38,903 bases of DNA from Fusobacterium sp. CAG:439 (GTDB lineage: Bacteria > Cyanobacteriota > Vampirovibrionia > Gastranaerophilales > Gastranaerophilaceae), in NCBI GenBank assembly GCA_000438175.1, contig FR900471.1, positions 78,442 to 117,344 of the forward strand, read 5' to 3'. Every line of letters starts with the position of its first letter. The first letter of the stretch is position 1. Positions 15,391-23,905 of the stretch are shown here, piece after piece. Made by a program: the position numbers and the translations under genes. The notes beneath the pieces were generated by a model. The model did no database searches. It saw only the letters and a list, made by a program, of their open reading frames with translations, and was not told the DNA's origin.

Positions 15391-16116
15391 ATGAGTATTG
15401 AAGTAAAAAATTTAATAAAAATATTTGATGAAAAACGTGTTATAGATGACGTTTCATTCAAGGTTGAAAATGGAGAAACACTTGCAATAGTAGGATTTTC
15501 AGGTTCAGGCAAAAGTACGATACTAAAACTGATATGCGGGCTTTTAACTCCAGACAGCGGGGAAATTATTACGTCAGAAGGTGATATTGCTATGGTATTT
15601 CAGTATTCTGCACTGTTTGATTCTCTGAATGTCGCGGACAATATTGCGTTTGCACTGCATGAAAGAAAAGATTTAAGAAATAAATATTCCGAAAAAGAGA
15701 TAAAAAGCATTGTAGCAGAAAAGCTTGAACTTGTAGGTTTAAAAGGAATTGAAAATAAATTTCCTTCTGAGCTTTCAGGCGGTATGCAGAAACGTGTAAG
15801 TTTTGCACGCGCAATCGTAACAGAACCCAATTCAATACTTTACGACGAACCGACAGCAGGCTTAGATCCTATTTCTTCGACCCTCATAGAAGACTATATT
15901 GTCAGGTTGAAAGATGAAACAAACGCAGCATCGGTTGTTGTTACACACCAGATGTCAACTATTAAAAGAACAGCTGATAAAGTTATTATGCTTTATGAAG
16001 GGAAAGTGGTTTTTGCAGGAACACCCGAACAAATGATAAAACAGGACAACGACTACACAAGGCAGTTTGTTACGGCTTCGCTTGAAGGACCAATGAAAAT
16101 GATTTCCGAGAATTAA
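15391..16116 (+). CDS. mlaF: MlaF family lipid ABC transporter ATP-binding protein
   Basis: This ABC ATPase of 241 residues has Walker A GFSGSGKST, Q-loop VFQYSALFDSLNV, signature LSGGMQKRV, Walker B ILYDEPTAGLDPISS and switch His VVTHQMS. The Q-loop phrase FQYSALFDSL and signature are characteristic of MlaF/MKL proteins. It is predicted to power the MlaE permease encoded immediately upstream. It lies at the cytoplasmic side of the inner membrane. The next gene starts 12 bases later, so an operon is likely. Confidence 0.93.
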   Translation: MSIEVKNLIKIFDEKRVIDDVSFKVENGETLAIVGFSGSGKSTILKLICGLLTPDSGEIITSEGDIAMVFQYSALFDSLNVADNIAFALHERKDLRNKYSEKEIKSIVAEKLELVGLKGIENKFPSELSGGMQKRVSFARAIVTEPNSILYDEPTAGLDPISSTLIEDYIVRLKDETNAASVVVTHQMSTIKRTADKVIMLYEGKVVFAGTPEQMIKQDNDYTRQFVTASLEGPMKMISEN

Positions 16117-16128
16117 GAAAGGGAAAAT

Positions 16129-17379
16129 ATGAATACTGAAAAATTATTTAATAAAGAGGTTATGTCTCTTGATACTTATATTATGTTTAAGCTTAAAGAA
16201 GAAACCGCAAGATTAAAAGACGAGCTTACGGCAAAAAACAGAGCACCTATATCACTTTCAATGGGAGCTCCTACGGCAAATCCGCCTGAAACTCTTATAA
16301 AAAGATTAAAAGAAATTCTTGATGAAGACGGTATTCATACGTATTCAACGCCAAAAGGCGAACCTTACTTCAGAAAAGCAATTGCACTGAGAATGAAAAA
16401 TCGCTTTGGTGTAGAATTAGATCCGGAAACTGAAATATTTTCGCTTGTAGGCTCTAAAGAAGGCATCGCAAACCTCGTAAGATTTATTACAACCCCGAAA
16501 CACGAAGAACTTGAAAAAGATGTATTAATGGTTCCCGACCCCTGCTATGCTTCATATTTACAGTTTATTCAATGTTCCGGAGCAAAAGCCTATCCAATGC
16601 CTTTAACAAAAGAAAACGACTACATACCGGATGTTGAAAAAATCTATAATCAAATAATCAAAGACGGATATAAACCTGAAAATATTAAAGCTCTGTTTAT
16701 AAACTATCCAAATAATCCGCTTGGAAGCTCTACAACAAGGGAATATGTTCAGTCGGTAATCAATTTCTGTAAAAAATATGATATTCTGCTTGTTTCTGAT
16801 GCGGCATACTGCGATATGTACTTTACGGAAGACGAAAAGCCGTTCAGCATATTTGAACTTGAAGGAGCAAAAGACATTGGTATAGAGTTTTACAGTTTTT
16901 CTAAACCTTATGCAGTTACAGGATGGCGATTAGGCTGGGTATGCGGGAATAAAGATGTTGTTCAGCGTTTCGGCAAGGGCAAATCCACAATTGACAACGG
17001 AATATTTAAAGCTCTGCAGAAGGCTTGCGCAGAAATATTAAATTCAGAAGAAGGCGATAAATATATTGAAGAAAAAAATAAGGGCTATGCAAGAAAACAG
17101 GCAATAATGGTAAAAGGCTTTAAAGAACTCGGCTGGCCTATCGATGAAAAAACAGTGCCTCACACTACTTTCTACTTATGGCTTCCGATACCGAAAAGGT
17201 ATACTTCGGCTTTTAAATTTTGTGAAGACGTTTTAAGAACATCGGGTGTTGTTCTTGTTCCTGGAAATGCATTCGGGAAGCACGGAGAAGGTTATTTCAG
17301 ACTGTCTTTTGTATGTTCTGATGAACAGCTTCAAGAGGTTATAGACAGATTTAAAGCCGACGGTTTTACATTTAATTAA
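16129..17379 (+). CDS. Class I/II PLP aminotransferase (DapL/AspC-like)
   Basis: The 416-residue protein has the fold-type I aminotransferase sequence. PLP-contact region: SKEGIANLVRF. Asn in NYPNNPLGS, Asp-Ala-Ala-Tyr in VSDAAYCDMYF. The Schiff-base lysine is in YSFSKPYAVTGWRLGW. A C-terminal Arg lies in GYFRLSFV. It resembles LL-diaminopimelate and aspartate aminotransferases. The substrate is not settled by these motifs, so I give no symbol. It follows mlaF by 12 bases with AAAGGGA before the ATG, probably in the same transcript, though no functional link to lipid transport is known. A strong terminator follows. Confidence 0.85.
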   Translation: MNTEKLFNKEVMSLDTYIMFKLKEETARLKDELTAKNRAPISLSMGAPTANPPETLIKRLKEILDEDGIHTYSTPKGEPYFRKAIALRMKNRFGVELDPETEIFSLVGSKEGIANLVRFITTPKHEELEKDVLMVPDPCYASYLQFIQCSGAKAYPMPLTKENDYIPDVEKIYNQIIKDGYKPENIKALFINYPNNPLGSSTTREYVQSVINFCKKYDILLVSDAAYCDMYFTEDEKPFSIFELEGAKDIGIEFYSFSKPYAVTGWRLGWVCGNKDVVQRFGKGKSTIDNGIFKALQKACAEILNSEEGDKYIEEKNKGYARKQAIMVKGFKELGWPIDEKTVPHTTFYLWLPIPKRYTSAFKFCEDVLRTSGVVLVPGNAFGKHGEGYFRLSFVCSDEQLQEVIDRFKADGFTFN

Positions 17380-17405
17380 AAAAGGCTCCTTGTGGAGCCT
17401 TTTTT
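17378..17405. terminator. Bidirectional terminator between aminotransferase and prepilin
   Basis: AAAAAAGGCTCC and GGAGCCTTTTTT pair around TTGT. It serves the convergent aminotransferase and prepilin genes. Confidence 0.9.
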
Positions 17406-18149
17406 AATATGTCATCTCCCAGTTATCATTTAAAATTTTACCGAAACAGCCAAACCAGGTTGTTTCACCTGCAATACAATTATCATTAAAAGCATTATCC
17501 CTTTGTTCTTTTGTCAAAGGAGCAGCCGGTCCGTTATCATCTATCAGTCCGTTATTATATATATAAACCGCAAATATATCTCTCCCTGCTATATTCGGAC
17601 CTTTTTGACCGTTAGTATCAAGATAAAGATAAAATATTACACTTGTACCTCCGCTATAGCGAGCTGAAAAAGAAGCTCCGCTGGCTAAAGTCATATAAAT
17701 TGGTTCGTTAAATGGAGTACCGATAGTTCTTCCGGAAATAGTTTTATATGAAGAAGCAAGACACGGTGTTTGGGTATCTCCGCAGTCATTTACGACATTA
17801 AAATATGTCTTAAAAAATGAATTTAGTTCCGCCTGACTTGTTAACCCCGCCTCTTTTAAATTTAATGCATTTTTATCTGTTTGATATTGAATAAGTGCTT
17901 GAGATAACTCATTATAGACCTTATGCAATTGGGTTACATAACTCTGGCGCTGGTAATTCTGCATCAATGTAGGCACAGTCTTTGCAGATACTACACCGAT
18001 AATACCCAATGTTACCAGAACTTCAGCAAGAGTAAAACCCAAGCGTGCCGCTTGACCCGACACAACAGGTTTGAACAAAACTTCAAAACTTCTGGAAGAA
18101 GCTAAGAAACGCCCCCCCCCCGAATTGCTGAATTAAACAAATTTTCCAT
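17404..18149 (-). CDS. Tract-controlled prepilin-like protein, locus 3 (frame broken at G10)
   Basis: A close paralogue of locus 2: GFTLAEVLVTLGIIGVV, variable middle, NGQKGPNIAGRDIFAVYIYN, end CFGKILNDNWEMTY. The ATG at 18149 has AAGGAG seven bases upstream and a TTGAAA-N17-TATAAT promoter. With ten G's the frame stops at TAG three codons after the tract. Eight or eleven would give a 247-248 residue prepilin. Unusually, the hydrophobic helix has Lys where the paralogues have Met (SAKTVPTLM), a charge expected to disturb the membrane/assembly helix. The leader block from tract to cleavage site is nearly identical to locus 2 at DNA level. Confidence 0.85.
18112..18121. repeat. C10/G10 homopolymer tract, prepilin locus 3
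   Basis: Ten C's on plus, G10 in the coding sense, flanked by G on both sides. It lies nine codons after the ATG at 18149, with the same frame offset as at the other loci. Confidence 0.9.
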
Positions 18150-18181
18150 AACCGCTCCTTTCTATTCAAGTATTCATTTTG

Positions 18182-18210
18182 ATTATAACATTTTTCACAT
18201 ATTTTTTCAA
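18182..18210 (-). promoter_or_regulatory. Promoter of prepilin locus 3
   Basis: TTGAAA, 17 bases, TATAAT on the minus strand, followed by AAAGGAG and the ATG at 18149. The hexamers and spacing equal those of locus 1. Confidence 0.75.
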
Positions 18211-18212
18211 TA

Positions 18213-18239
18213 AAAAATCGCCTTTATAAGGCGATTTTT
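18213..18239 (-). terminator. Terminator of the 18275-19183 transcript
   Basis: AAAAATCGCCTT and AAGGCGATTTTT pair around TAT. On the minus strand it ends the two-gene unknown operon, just before the prepilin promoter. Confidence 0.85.
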
Positions 18240-18274
18240 ATGTATATAAAATCTGGCAAATTTAATATATTATT

Positions 18275-18646
18275 TTATGAAAGTGCCATTAAAGCTTTCA
18301 CAGAACGAGCATTATCTCTGACTTCTTCATCAGAATGCATTTCAACAGTATCTTCCAAAATTTTCATTGCTTCAGACTTATCTTCCAATGACAAAAGTTC
18401 ATTGATAGTGCTCATTGCAACAACTGTTGACATATCATTAATGCCTTTACCTTTATTTGTTATTACAACTTTTAAAGCATCATGCATATTTTTCTTAACT
18501 AATGCACGTGCAGTCATTTCTCTAATAGCATCAATTTTAGAATTTGTTCCAACATCTTCCAAAATTGAAATTGTTTCAGGGTTAGGATTTAAACCTAAGC
18601 CTTCAATTACGTTTGTTACATCTTTAACTATTTTTTTATCTACCAT
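18275..18646 (-). CDS. Unknown helical protein
   Basis: I do not recognise this 123-residue protein. It appears all-helical and hydrophilic, with no signal peptide, membrane segment or cysteine. Repeating stretches such as ILEDVGTNSKIDAIREM, TINELLSLEDKSEAMKILED and DEEVRDNARSVKALM resemble short HEAT-like helical repeats, but weakly. AGGAGGAG lies nine bases before the ATG. It is the second gene of a pair with 18665-19183, separated by 18 bases, and is followed by a terminator. Confidence 0.75.
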   Translation of the reverse strand: MVDKKIVKDVTNVIEGLGLNPNPETISILEDVGTNSKIDAIREMTARALVKKNMHDALKVVITNKGKGINDMSTVVAMSTINELLSLEDKSEAMKILEDTVEMHSDEEVRDNARSVKALMALS

Positions 18647-18664
18647 TTGTCTAATCTCCTCCTA

Positions 18665-19183
18665 CTAAATTTCTGCAGCTTCCCACATAGCTATTTTATC
18701 AGTTGCAAGCTGTCTTGCAGCAGCCATGTCATCCATTTTTGATACTGATTTAGCCGAGATACCTTGAGATATTAAATCAGAAACCGGAGTTGACAACTTT
18801 TCTTTCATTGAATTGAACATAGAAACCGCTTTTTCTTTAGCGGGAGCAAAAGAGATTTCAACTTCGTTTAATCTGTTCCAGCCATTTACAATGCTATCTT
18901 TCATTCTGTTACCGAATGCAATAGCAGATTCAATCATATTGTGGAATTTTTCACCTATTCCGGAAATAGAGCCAACTAATGCGCTTGCTTTTAATTTTCC
19001 TGTAAAGCTCGGTTGATCTGCTTTCTTAGAAGAAGATTCAAAAACATCTGCAGTCAAAACGTTTCCTTTAAAAGAAGATGCTGCAAAAGGATTTGTTGAG
19101 TTTGAATTTCTTTGAGTAGTTTGTTCGTGTTTGCTTGTATTAAAAAGTCTTTCACGAATTGATGGGATTGATAAATTTGCCAT
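18665..19183 (-). CDS. Unknown low-complexity helical protein
   Basis: I do not recognise this 172-residue protein. Residues 1-50 are polar and probably disordered, rich in Ser, Thr and Asn, with NPFAASSFKGNVLTADVFE. Residues 60-150 are helical, with a weakly amphipathic Gly/Ala/Met-rich segment but no clear membrane span. AAAGGA precedes the ATG at 19183. The downstream gene (18275-18646) overlaps in regulation: its Shine-Dalgarno begins right after this stop. The pair probably works together, but I can assign no function. Confidence 0.75.
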   Translation of the reverse strand: MANLSIPSIRERLFNTSKHEQTTQRNSNSTNPFAASSFKGNVLTADVFESSSKKADQPSFTGKLKASALVGSISGIGEKFHNMIESAIAFGNRMKDSIVNGWNRLNEVEISFAPAKEKAVSMFNSMKEKLSTPVSDLISQGISAKSVSKMDDMAAARQLATDKIAMWEAAEI

Positions 19184-19273
19184 TGTAATATCCTTTCGTA
19201 TAACTTTATTATCGACCCTAATAGAATATCATTATAAAAATTTTAATGGCTCAACCTTTTGGAGTATTATTAT

Positions 19274-19302
19274 TTGAATTTCTTATACTTTAGTTGTAAA
19301 AT
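19274..19302 (+). promoter_or_regulatory. Promoter of mazG
   Basis: TTGAAT, 17 bases, TAAAAT. AAGAGG follows before the ATG at 19323, so the leader is short but normal. Confidence 0.6.
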
Positions 19303-19322
19303 TAACTCAAGAGGTTATTAAC

Positions 19323-20099
19323 ATGGGATATGAAAATTTAGATAAACTTATAGAAACCGTTCGCATACTCCGTTCTCCGGAAGGCTGTGAGTGGGACAGA
19401 GCTCAAACACATAAATCTTTACGCCCGAACATGCTTGAAGAAGCATATGAGGCAGTTGATGCAATTGTTTCGGGAGATATAAAACATCTTAAAGAAGAAC
19501 TTGGGGATGTTCTCTTGCAGGTACTTCTTCACTCTCAGATCGCGGATGATGAAGGCGAATTTAATCTTGATGATGTTGCAAAAGGATTAAACGAAAAACT
19601 TATTCACCGACACCCGCATGTGTTCGGGAATGTTAAAGTTAATTCTACTGACGATATAATCAATAATTGGGATAAGTTAAAACAGGAGGAAAAACCTCAC
19701 AGGAAATCCGCAATGGACGGAATATCAAAATCTCAGTCAGCGTTAATGAGCGCGCAAAAAATCAGTAAGCGCGCAGTAAAGCAGGGGTTTGAATGGCCTG
19801 ATGAAAAAACATTGTATGAATGTGTTTATTCGGAACTGGATGAATTTAAAGAAGCAGTTCAGGAAAATGACAAAGAACATATGGAAGAAGAAATGGGAGA
19901 TATCCTGTTTGCAATTGTAAACCTTGCCCGCTGGAATAAAATTGATGCTGAGCAGGCTCTTTTAAAGGCAAATAAAAAATTCATGGCACGTTTCCGTAAA
20001 ATGGAAGAACTTGCTGAAAAACCGTTAGAAGAATATGATTTCAGGGAATATGATATATTATGGAAGCGGGCAAAGGAATGCATATCTTTTAATTGTTAA
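19323..20099 (+). CDS. mazG: Nucleoside triphosphate pyrophosphohydrolase MazG
   Basis: The 258-residue protein holds two MazG domains. The first has CEWDRAQTHKSLRPNMLEEA and then EELGDVLLQVLLHSQ. The second, about residues 160-220, has ELDEFKEAVQ and EEEMGDILFAIVNLARW. The ExxE and ExxD clusters bind Mg2+. MazG hydrolyses NTPs and dNTPs to monophosphate and pyrophosphate, removing noncanonical nucleotides and influencing ppGpp. The full double-domain length is present. Confidence 0.95.
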   Translation: MGYENLDKLIETVRILRSPEGCEWDRAQTHKSLRPNMLEEAYEAVDAIVSGDIKHLKEELGDVLLQVLLHSQIADDEGEFNLDDVAKGLNEKLIHRHPHVFGNVKVNSTDDIINNWDKLKQEEKPHRKSAMDGISKSQSALMSAQKISKRAVKQGFEWPDEKTLYECVYSELDEFKEAVQENDKEHMEEEMGDILFAIVNLARWNKIDAEQALLKANKKFMARFRKMEELAEKPLEEYDFREYDILWKRAKECISFNC

Positions 20100-20186
20100 C
20101 AAATGTAAACTATCGTTACCCTAAAAAAGCAATTCCTAAATAAAAAAATCCTTTATATAAATATACAGGAAAGAGGATAAGATTTT

Positions 20187-20390
20187 ATGAAAGAACAGGA
20201 ATTAAATACTTTAATGTCTGTAGTTTCAGACCCTATTAAGAATGTTTATAAGATTGAATCAAGAAAAGATCTGGAAGAAATTCAGCGTATCATAAGAATT
20301 TTTAATATCGCTGAAAGCCAGCATAATAAACATGCAATGCTTTCAATCAAAAATCTTGCCACTTTGAGATTAGTTTTAAGCAACAATTAA
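20187..20390 (+). CDS. Small unknown protein
   Basis: I do not recognise this 67-residue hydrophilic protein. It is probably helical throughout, with charged stretches such as ESRKDLEEIQRIIRIF in the middle and no cysteine, signal or membrane segment. AAAGAGG lies ten bases before the ATG. A strong terminator follows within 35 bases, supporting a real short gene of its own. It lies between mazG and a convergent prepilin gene. Confidence 0.65.
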   Translation: MKEQELNTLMSVVSDPIKNVYKIESRKDLEEIQRIIRIFNIAESQHNKHAMLSIKNLATLRLVLSNN

Positions 20391-20421
20391 TACTCTTGCC
20401 CGAAAACCAATAAATATATAA

Positions 20422-20445
20422 AAAGCCCTGATTATTCAGGGCTTT
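20422..20445. terminator. Terminator between small gene and prepilin locus 4
   Basis: AAAGCCCTGA and TCAGGGCTTT pair around TTAT, followed by a T-rich stretch. It serves the small gene and, in the other direction, the prepilin gene. Confidence 0.85.
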
Positions 20446-20458
20446 GTTGTATTTTTAA

Positions 20459-21222
20459 TTAATAAGTCATTTCCCAATTATCATTCAAAATCTTTGATAA
20501 ACATCCATGCCACTCAGAGCTGTTATCTGTAAAACATCCAGCTGCAATTTTCTCTCTCGCTTCTTTTGAAGGAGGAACATCAGGATCTACATTCATATCA
20601 TCAATAACACCATTTTTAAACAAAAGCATAAAAAAAGCATCTCTGCCAAGTATATTAGGACCTTTTTGCCCGTTAATATCGACAGGAATTGCAATAATTG
20701 ACTTTTTACCATACGCTTCTATTTCATGATATGTACCAATAGCAGCTCCGCTTGCCAGAACTGAACAATTAGCAGTACAACTAAAAGCAACATTTACACC
20801 AGAAATTTTTTTGTATTCATTTGAAAAACAAGGTGTCATTTCTTGCCCGCAATCCTGTACAACATTGAAATATTTTTTCAAAAAGACCCCAAAAGCAGCC
20901 TCGGAATTTAAACCTGCTTCGGTCAAATTAACAGCATTCTTATCTGTCTGATATTGCATTAGTGCTTGAGAAAGTTCATTGTAAACTTTATGCAGCTGAG
21001 TTACATAAGTTTTACGCTGGTGATTTTGCATTAAAGTCGGAACAGTCATAGCAGATACTACTCCGATAATACCTAATGTTACAAGAACCTCGGCTAAAGT
21101 AAATGCCGGATTAGGAGCTTTTAGGCTGCCCCCCCCCCGAGCACTGCGTGCGTAGACAATTCAACACAAAAATTGTGAAACTTTTCATGTAATGGCATCT
21201 GTTTTGTTTCAGAACTTTTCAT
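20459..21222 (-). CDS. Tract-controlled prepilin-like protein, locus 4 (frame broken at G10)
   Basis: The pilin frame contains AFTLAEVLVTLGIIGVVSAM, a variable Cys-bearing domain, NGQKGPNILGRDAFFMLLF and the end ILNDNWEMTY. The ATG at 21222 has AAAGGAG six bases upstream and a TTGATA-N16-TATAAT promoter. It encodes about 28 codons before the tract, longer than at the other loci. With ten G's the frame stops at TAA three codons after the tract. Eight or eleven would join it to LKAPNPA-FTLAEV, giving 253-254 residues. Ala, not Gly, precedes the processed Phe. Starting at the internal ATG at 21049 would delete the assembly helix and is unlikely. Confidence 0.85.
21129..21138. repeat. C10/G10 homopolymer tract, prepilin locus 4
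   Basis: Ten C's on plus, G10 in the coding sense, flanked by G. It is 28 codons after the ATG at 21222 and about 10 codons before the cleavage site. Confidence 0.9.
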
Positions 21223-21257
21223 AATTGCTCCTTTCCTGATTTCTTTTTCCATTACTC

Positions 21258-21285
21258 ATTATAACATATTTTTTAATGTTATCAA
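21258..21285 (-). promoter_or_regulatory. Promoter of prepilin locus 4
   Basis: TTGATA, 16 bases, TATAAT on the minus strand, 35 bases before the ATG at 21222. Confidence 0.65.
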
Positions 21286-21328
21286 TATTGTTTTTATGCT
21301 ACAGTAGGTTTGGTTAGGAGATATCTTC

Positions 21329-22471
21329 ATGAAAAAATTGATTATAATTGTATTCTTGATTTTCGGAGTATTACTGCCTGCTTTTGCAGAAGATGATACA
21401 AAAACAATTTTACCATCTGAAACAGGTATTGTTGAAAGTATTAAATACGAGGACGCTGAAGATTTAAATCAAGGAGAACAAACTACAAAACAGGTTGTAA
21501 CCGTAAAAGTTTTAACAGGAAATTTTAAGGGAACAGAACGCATGATTGATAACATGCTCACAGGAAATCCCGCATATGACATTCAGTTATCAAAAGGTGA
21601 CAAGGTTGTTTTACATGTTGAACCAACTTCAGACACTGTTTCAACTCCCGATGACGTGGATTTTTTCATTGCCGACATTAAAAGAGATAACCAGATATTC
21701 ATTTTTACGGGACTATTTTTTGTGCTGCTCCTTTTAATAGGCAAAAAGAAAGGGCTAACAAGCATAATCTCTATAATTTCAACAATTGCATTAATCTTTT
21801 TTATGCTTATGCCAATGATATTAAACGGCTTTTGTCCGATAGCATCAGCAGTTTTAACAGGTATAATTTCAACTGTAATAACCATTTATCTTGTAGGCGG
21901 GTTTAATTCCAAAAGTTCTGCGGCAATTATAGGAACAGCAATGAGCCTAATTTTTTCCGGAGCTCTTTCAATGCTTGCAATTTATTTTGCACACCTTACC
22001 GGGTTTGCGGGAGAAGAAAACATGTTTCTGTATACGGCAAGACCGGACTTAAGTTTTACCGGAATATTGTCAGCCTCTATGATTATAGGTGCACTGGGCG
22101 CCTTAATGGATACTGCAGTATCAATAGCAAGTACGGTTAATGAAATCTACGAAACAGACAAAAAATTATCCGTAAAAAAACTGTTTAAATCAGGAATGAA
22201 TGTAGGACGCGACATTATAGGAACAATGTCAAATACTTTGATTTTGGTTTATCTGGGAAGTTCATTACCTCTTGTTCTTTTATCAAGCAACATAGACATG
22301 AATAAGTTCTTTAACCTTAATCAGGTAGCCACAGAAATACTTTCAGCTCTTATCGGAAGTATAGCAATATTATTCTGCGTTCCTGTTACTGCTATAATCG
22401 CGGCGTATTTAATAAAAAAACAAAAAGAAAAAATTCATTTTAATTTTGATACTAAAAAAGAGACGAACTAA
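21329..22471 (+). CDS. YibE/F-like integral membrane protein
   Basis: The 380-residue protein starts with a signal-like segment (MKKLIIIVFLIFGVLLPAFA). A soluble domain of about 100 residues resembles the YibE/F ectodomain (VTVKVLTGNFKGTE). About seven membrane segments follow, with IIGALGALMDTAVSIASTVNE in the conserved part. YibE/F proteins are found mainly in anaerobes and Gram-positives; their transport or sensory role is unknown. AGGAG precedes the ATG at a slightly long spacing. A strong terminator follows. It is not obviously linked to its neighbours. Confidence 0.8.
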   Translation: MKKLIIIVFLIFGVLLPAFAEDDTKTILPSETGIVESIKYEDAEDLNQGEQTTKQVVTVKVLTGNFKGTERMIDNMLTGNPAYDIQLSKGDKVVLHVEPTSDTVSTPDDVDFFIADIKRDNQIFIFTGLFFVLLLLIGKKKGLTSIISIISTIALIFFMLMPMILNGFCPIASAVLTGIISTVITIYLVGGFNSKSSAAIIGTAMSLIFSGALSMLAIYFAHLTGFAGEENMFLYTARPDLSFTGILSASMIIGALGALMDTAVSIASTVNEIYETDKKLSVKKLFKSGMNVGRDIIGTMSNTLILVYLGSSLPLVLLSSNIDMNKFFNLNQVATEILSALIGSIAILFCVPVTAIIAAYLIKKQKEKIHFNFDTKKETN

Positions 22472-22489
22472 ACAATTCGTCTCTTTTTT
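22454..22489. terminator. Bidirectional terminator between yibE/F-like gene and metK
   Basis: AAAAAAGAGACGAA and TTCGTCTCTTTTTT form a 14-bp stem with an eight-base loop. It overlaps the last codons of the upstream gene. Confidence 0.88.
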
Positions 22490-22507
22490 TATTCAGTATA
22501 AGTGTAT

Positions 22508-23782
22508 TTACTTAGAACAAGAACATCCGCAGCAAGCTTCAGCCTTTAAAGCATCAGCTTTGTCAGTTCTTTCCCAGGGAACATCTATATCAGTTCTGCC
22601 CATATGCCCGTAAGCTGCTAATAATTGATAGAACTTACCGCCGTTTTTAGCAGGCAAACCGCGCAAATCAAAACTGTTAATAATTGCGGCAGGTCTTAAA
22701 TCAAAGTTTTTATAAACTAATTTAGAAATTTCATCATCAGAAATTTTACCTGTACCGAATGTATCAACCATGATTGAAATTGGTTCCGCAACACCGATAG
22801 CGTACGCCAATTCGATTTCGCATTTTTCAGCCAAACCTGCGGCTACGATGTTTTTAGCAACATATCTTGATGCGTAAGCAGCTGATCTGTCAACCTTTGT
22901 TGGATCTTTTCCGGAGAAAGCTCCGCCGCCGTGACGAGAATAACCTCCGTAAGTATCAACAATAATTTTACGACCTGTTAAACCTGCATCTCCTTGAGGT
23001 CCGCCAACTACGAAACGCCCTGACGGGTTAACAAGAATTTTTGTTTCGCTGTCAATTTTAATTGCTTCGTTTTCAAAAACATAATCAATTACATATTTTT
23101 TAATATCATTTCTGATAATTTCCTGAACTTTTGCATTATCAGAAACTCCGTTAATTTCAGGATCATGCTGTGTAGAAATCAAAACAGTATGAATTCTTGA
23201 CGGTTTACCGTCAACATATTCAACAGTAACCTGAGATTTTCCGTCAGGTCTTAAATAATTAACAAGTCCTTGTTTTCTTACCTGAGCAAGTCTGTAAGAT
23301 AATTTATGAGCCAGGCTGATAGGCAGCGGCATTAATTCGGGAGTTTCGTTACAAGCGTAACCAAACATAATACCCTGGTCACCCGCACCGATATTTTCAG
23401 TTTCGGAAGTAGAAGTATCAGCATTATCGGCTCTGGTTTCAAGAGCTTTATTAACACCTCCGGCAATATCACAAGATTGTTCATCAATACTTGTCAAAAC
23501 AGCGCAGGTATCAGCATCAAAGCCGCCGCCTGATGCACCTGAATAACCGATATTTTTGATAGTATTTCTGACAACAGCCGGAATATCAACATAACAATCA
23601 GACGTAATTTCACCGCAAACCAGTGCCATGCCTGTTGTAACCGTTGTTTCCGCAGCGACCCTTGATTGAGGGTATTTAGTCAAAAATTCGTCCAAAATTG
23701 CGTCAGAAATCTGGTCGCAAACTTTGTCGGGGTGTCCTTCTGTTACTGATTCAGAAGTAAATAAAAAGTTTCTTGGTGTCAT
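22508..23782 (-). CDS. metK: S-adenosylmethionine synthase MetK
   Basis: MetK joins methionine and ATP into S-adenosylmethionine. Conserved parts are [20 protein letters not shown] at the N-terminus, [32 protein letters not shown] and [14 protein letters not shown]. The protein is 424 residues, slightly long, with an unusual Cys-rich tail ending [10 protein letters not shown]. The ATG at 23782 has AAGGAGA eight bases upstream; the TTG six bases before it is rejected. A GC-rich hairpin sits in the mRNA leader. SAM made here also serves HydG. Confidence 0.95.
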   Translation of the reverse strand: MTPRNFLFTSESVTEGHPDKVCDQISDAILDEFLTKYPQSRVAAETTVTTGMALVCGEITSDCYVDIPAVVRNTIKNIGYSGASGGGFDADTCAVLTSIDEQSCDIAGGVNKALETRADNADTSTSETENIGAGDQGIMFGYACNETPELMPLPISLAHKLSYRLAQVRKQGLVNYLRPDGKSQVTVEYVDGKPSRIHTVLISTQHDPEINGVSDNAKVQEIIRNDIKKYVIDYVFENEAIKIDSETKILVNPSGRFVVGGPQGDAGLTGRKIIVDTYGGYSRHGGGAFSGKDPTKVDRSAAYASRYVAKNIVAAGLAEKCEIELAYAIGVAEPISIMVDTFGTGKISDDEISKLVYKNFDLRPAAIINSFDLRGLPAKNGGKFYQLLAAYGHMGRTDIDVPWERTDKADALKAEACCGCSCSK

Positions 23783-23794
23783 TTCCAATTTCTC

Positions 23795-23855
23795 CTTAAT
23801 TTGTTTTTGTACCGGCCGGTAAGTTTTTTAATTCCAACCCGGCCACATCATTAAG
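23795..23855 (-). promoter_or_regulatory. Structured metK leader, possible translational switch
   Basis: On the minus strand an outer helix CTTAAT/ATTAAG encloses an inner helix GGCCGG/CCGGCC. A further GTT/AAC pair inside gives a ten-base loop and a three-base bulge. The outer helix includes AAG of the Shine-Dalgarno AAGGAG. It does not match SAM-I, SAM-II or SAM-III patterns that I can recall. The pairing is visible; ligand control is only a suggestion. Confidence 0.4.
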
Positions 23856-23905
23856 AAACAGTTTACAACCAAAGCTTTATAAAATCAAATAAGTATGAAT
23901 ATATA

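Noticed and set aside
20459..21049. Prepilin locus 4 starting at the internal ATG 21049
   Set aside because: It would remove the FTLAEV cleavage region and most of the hydrophobic helix, and no ribosome site precedes it.
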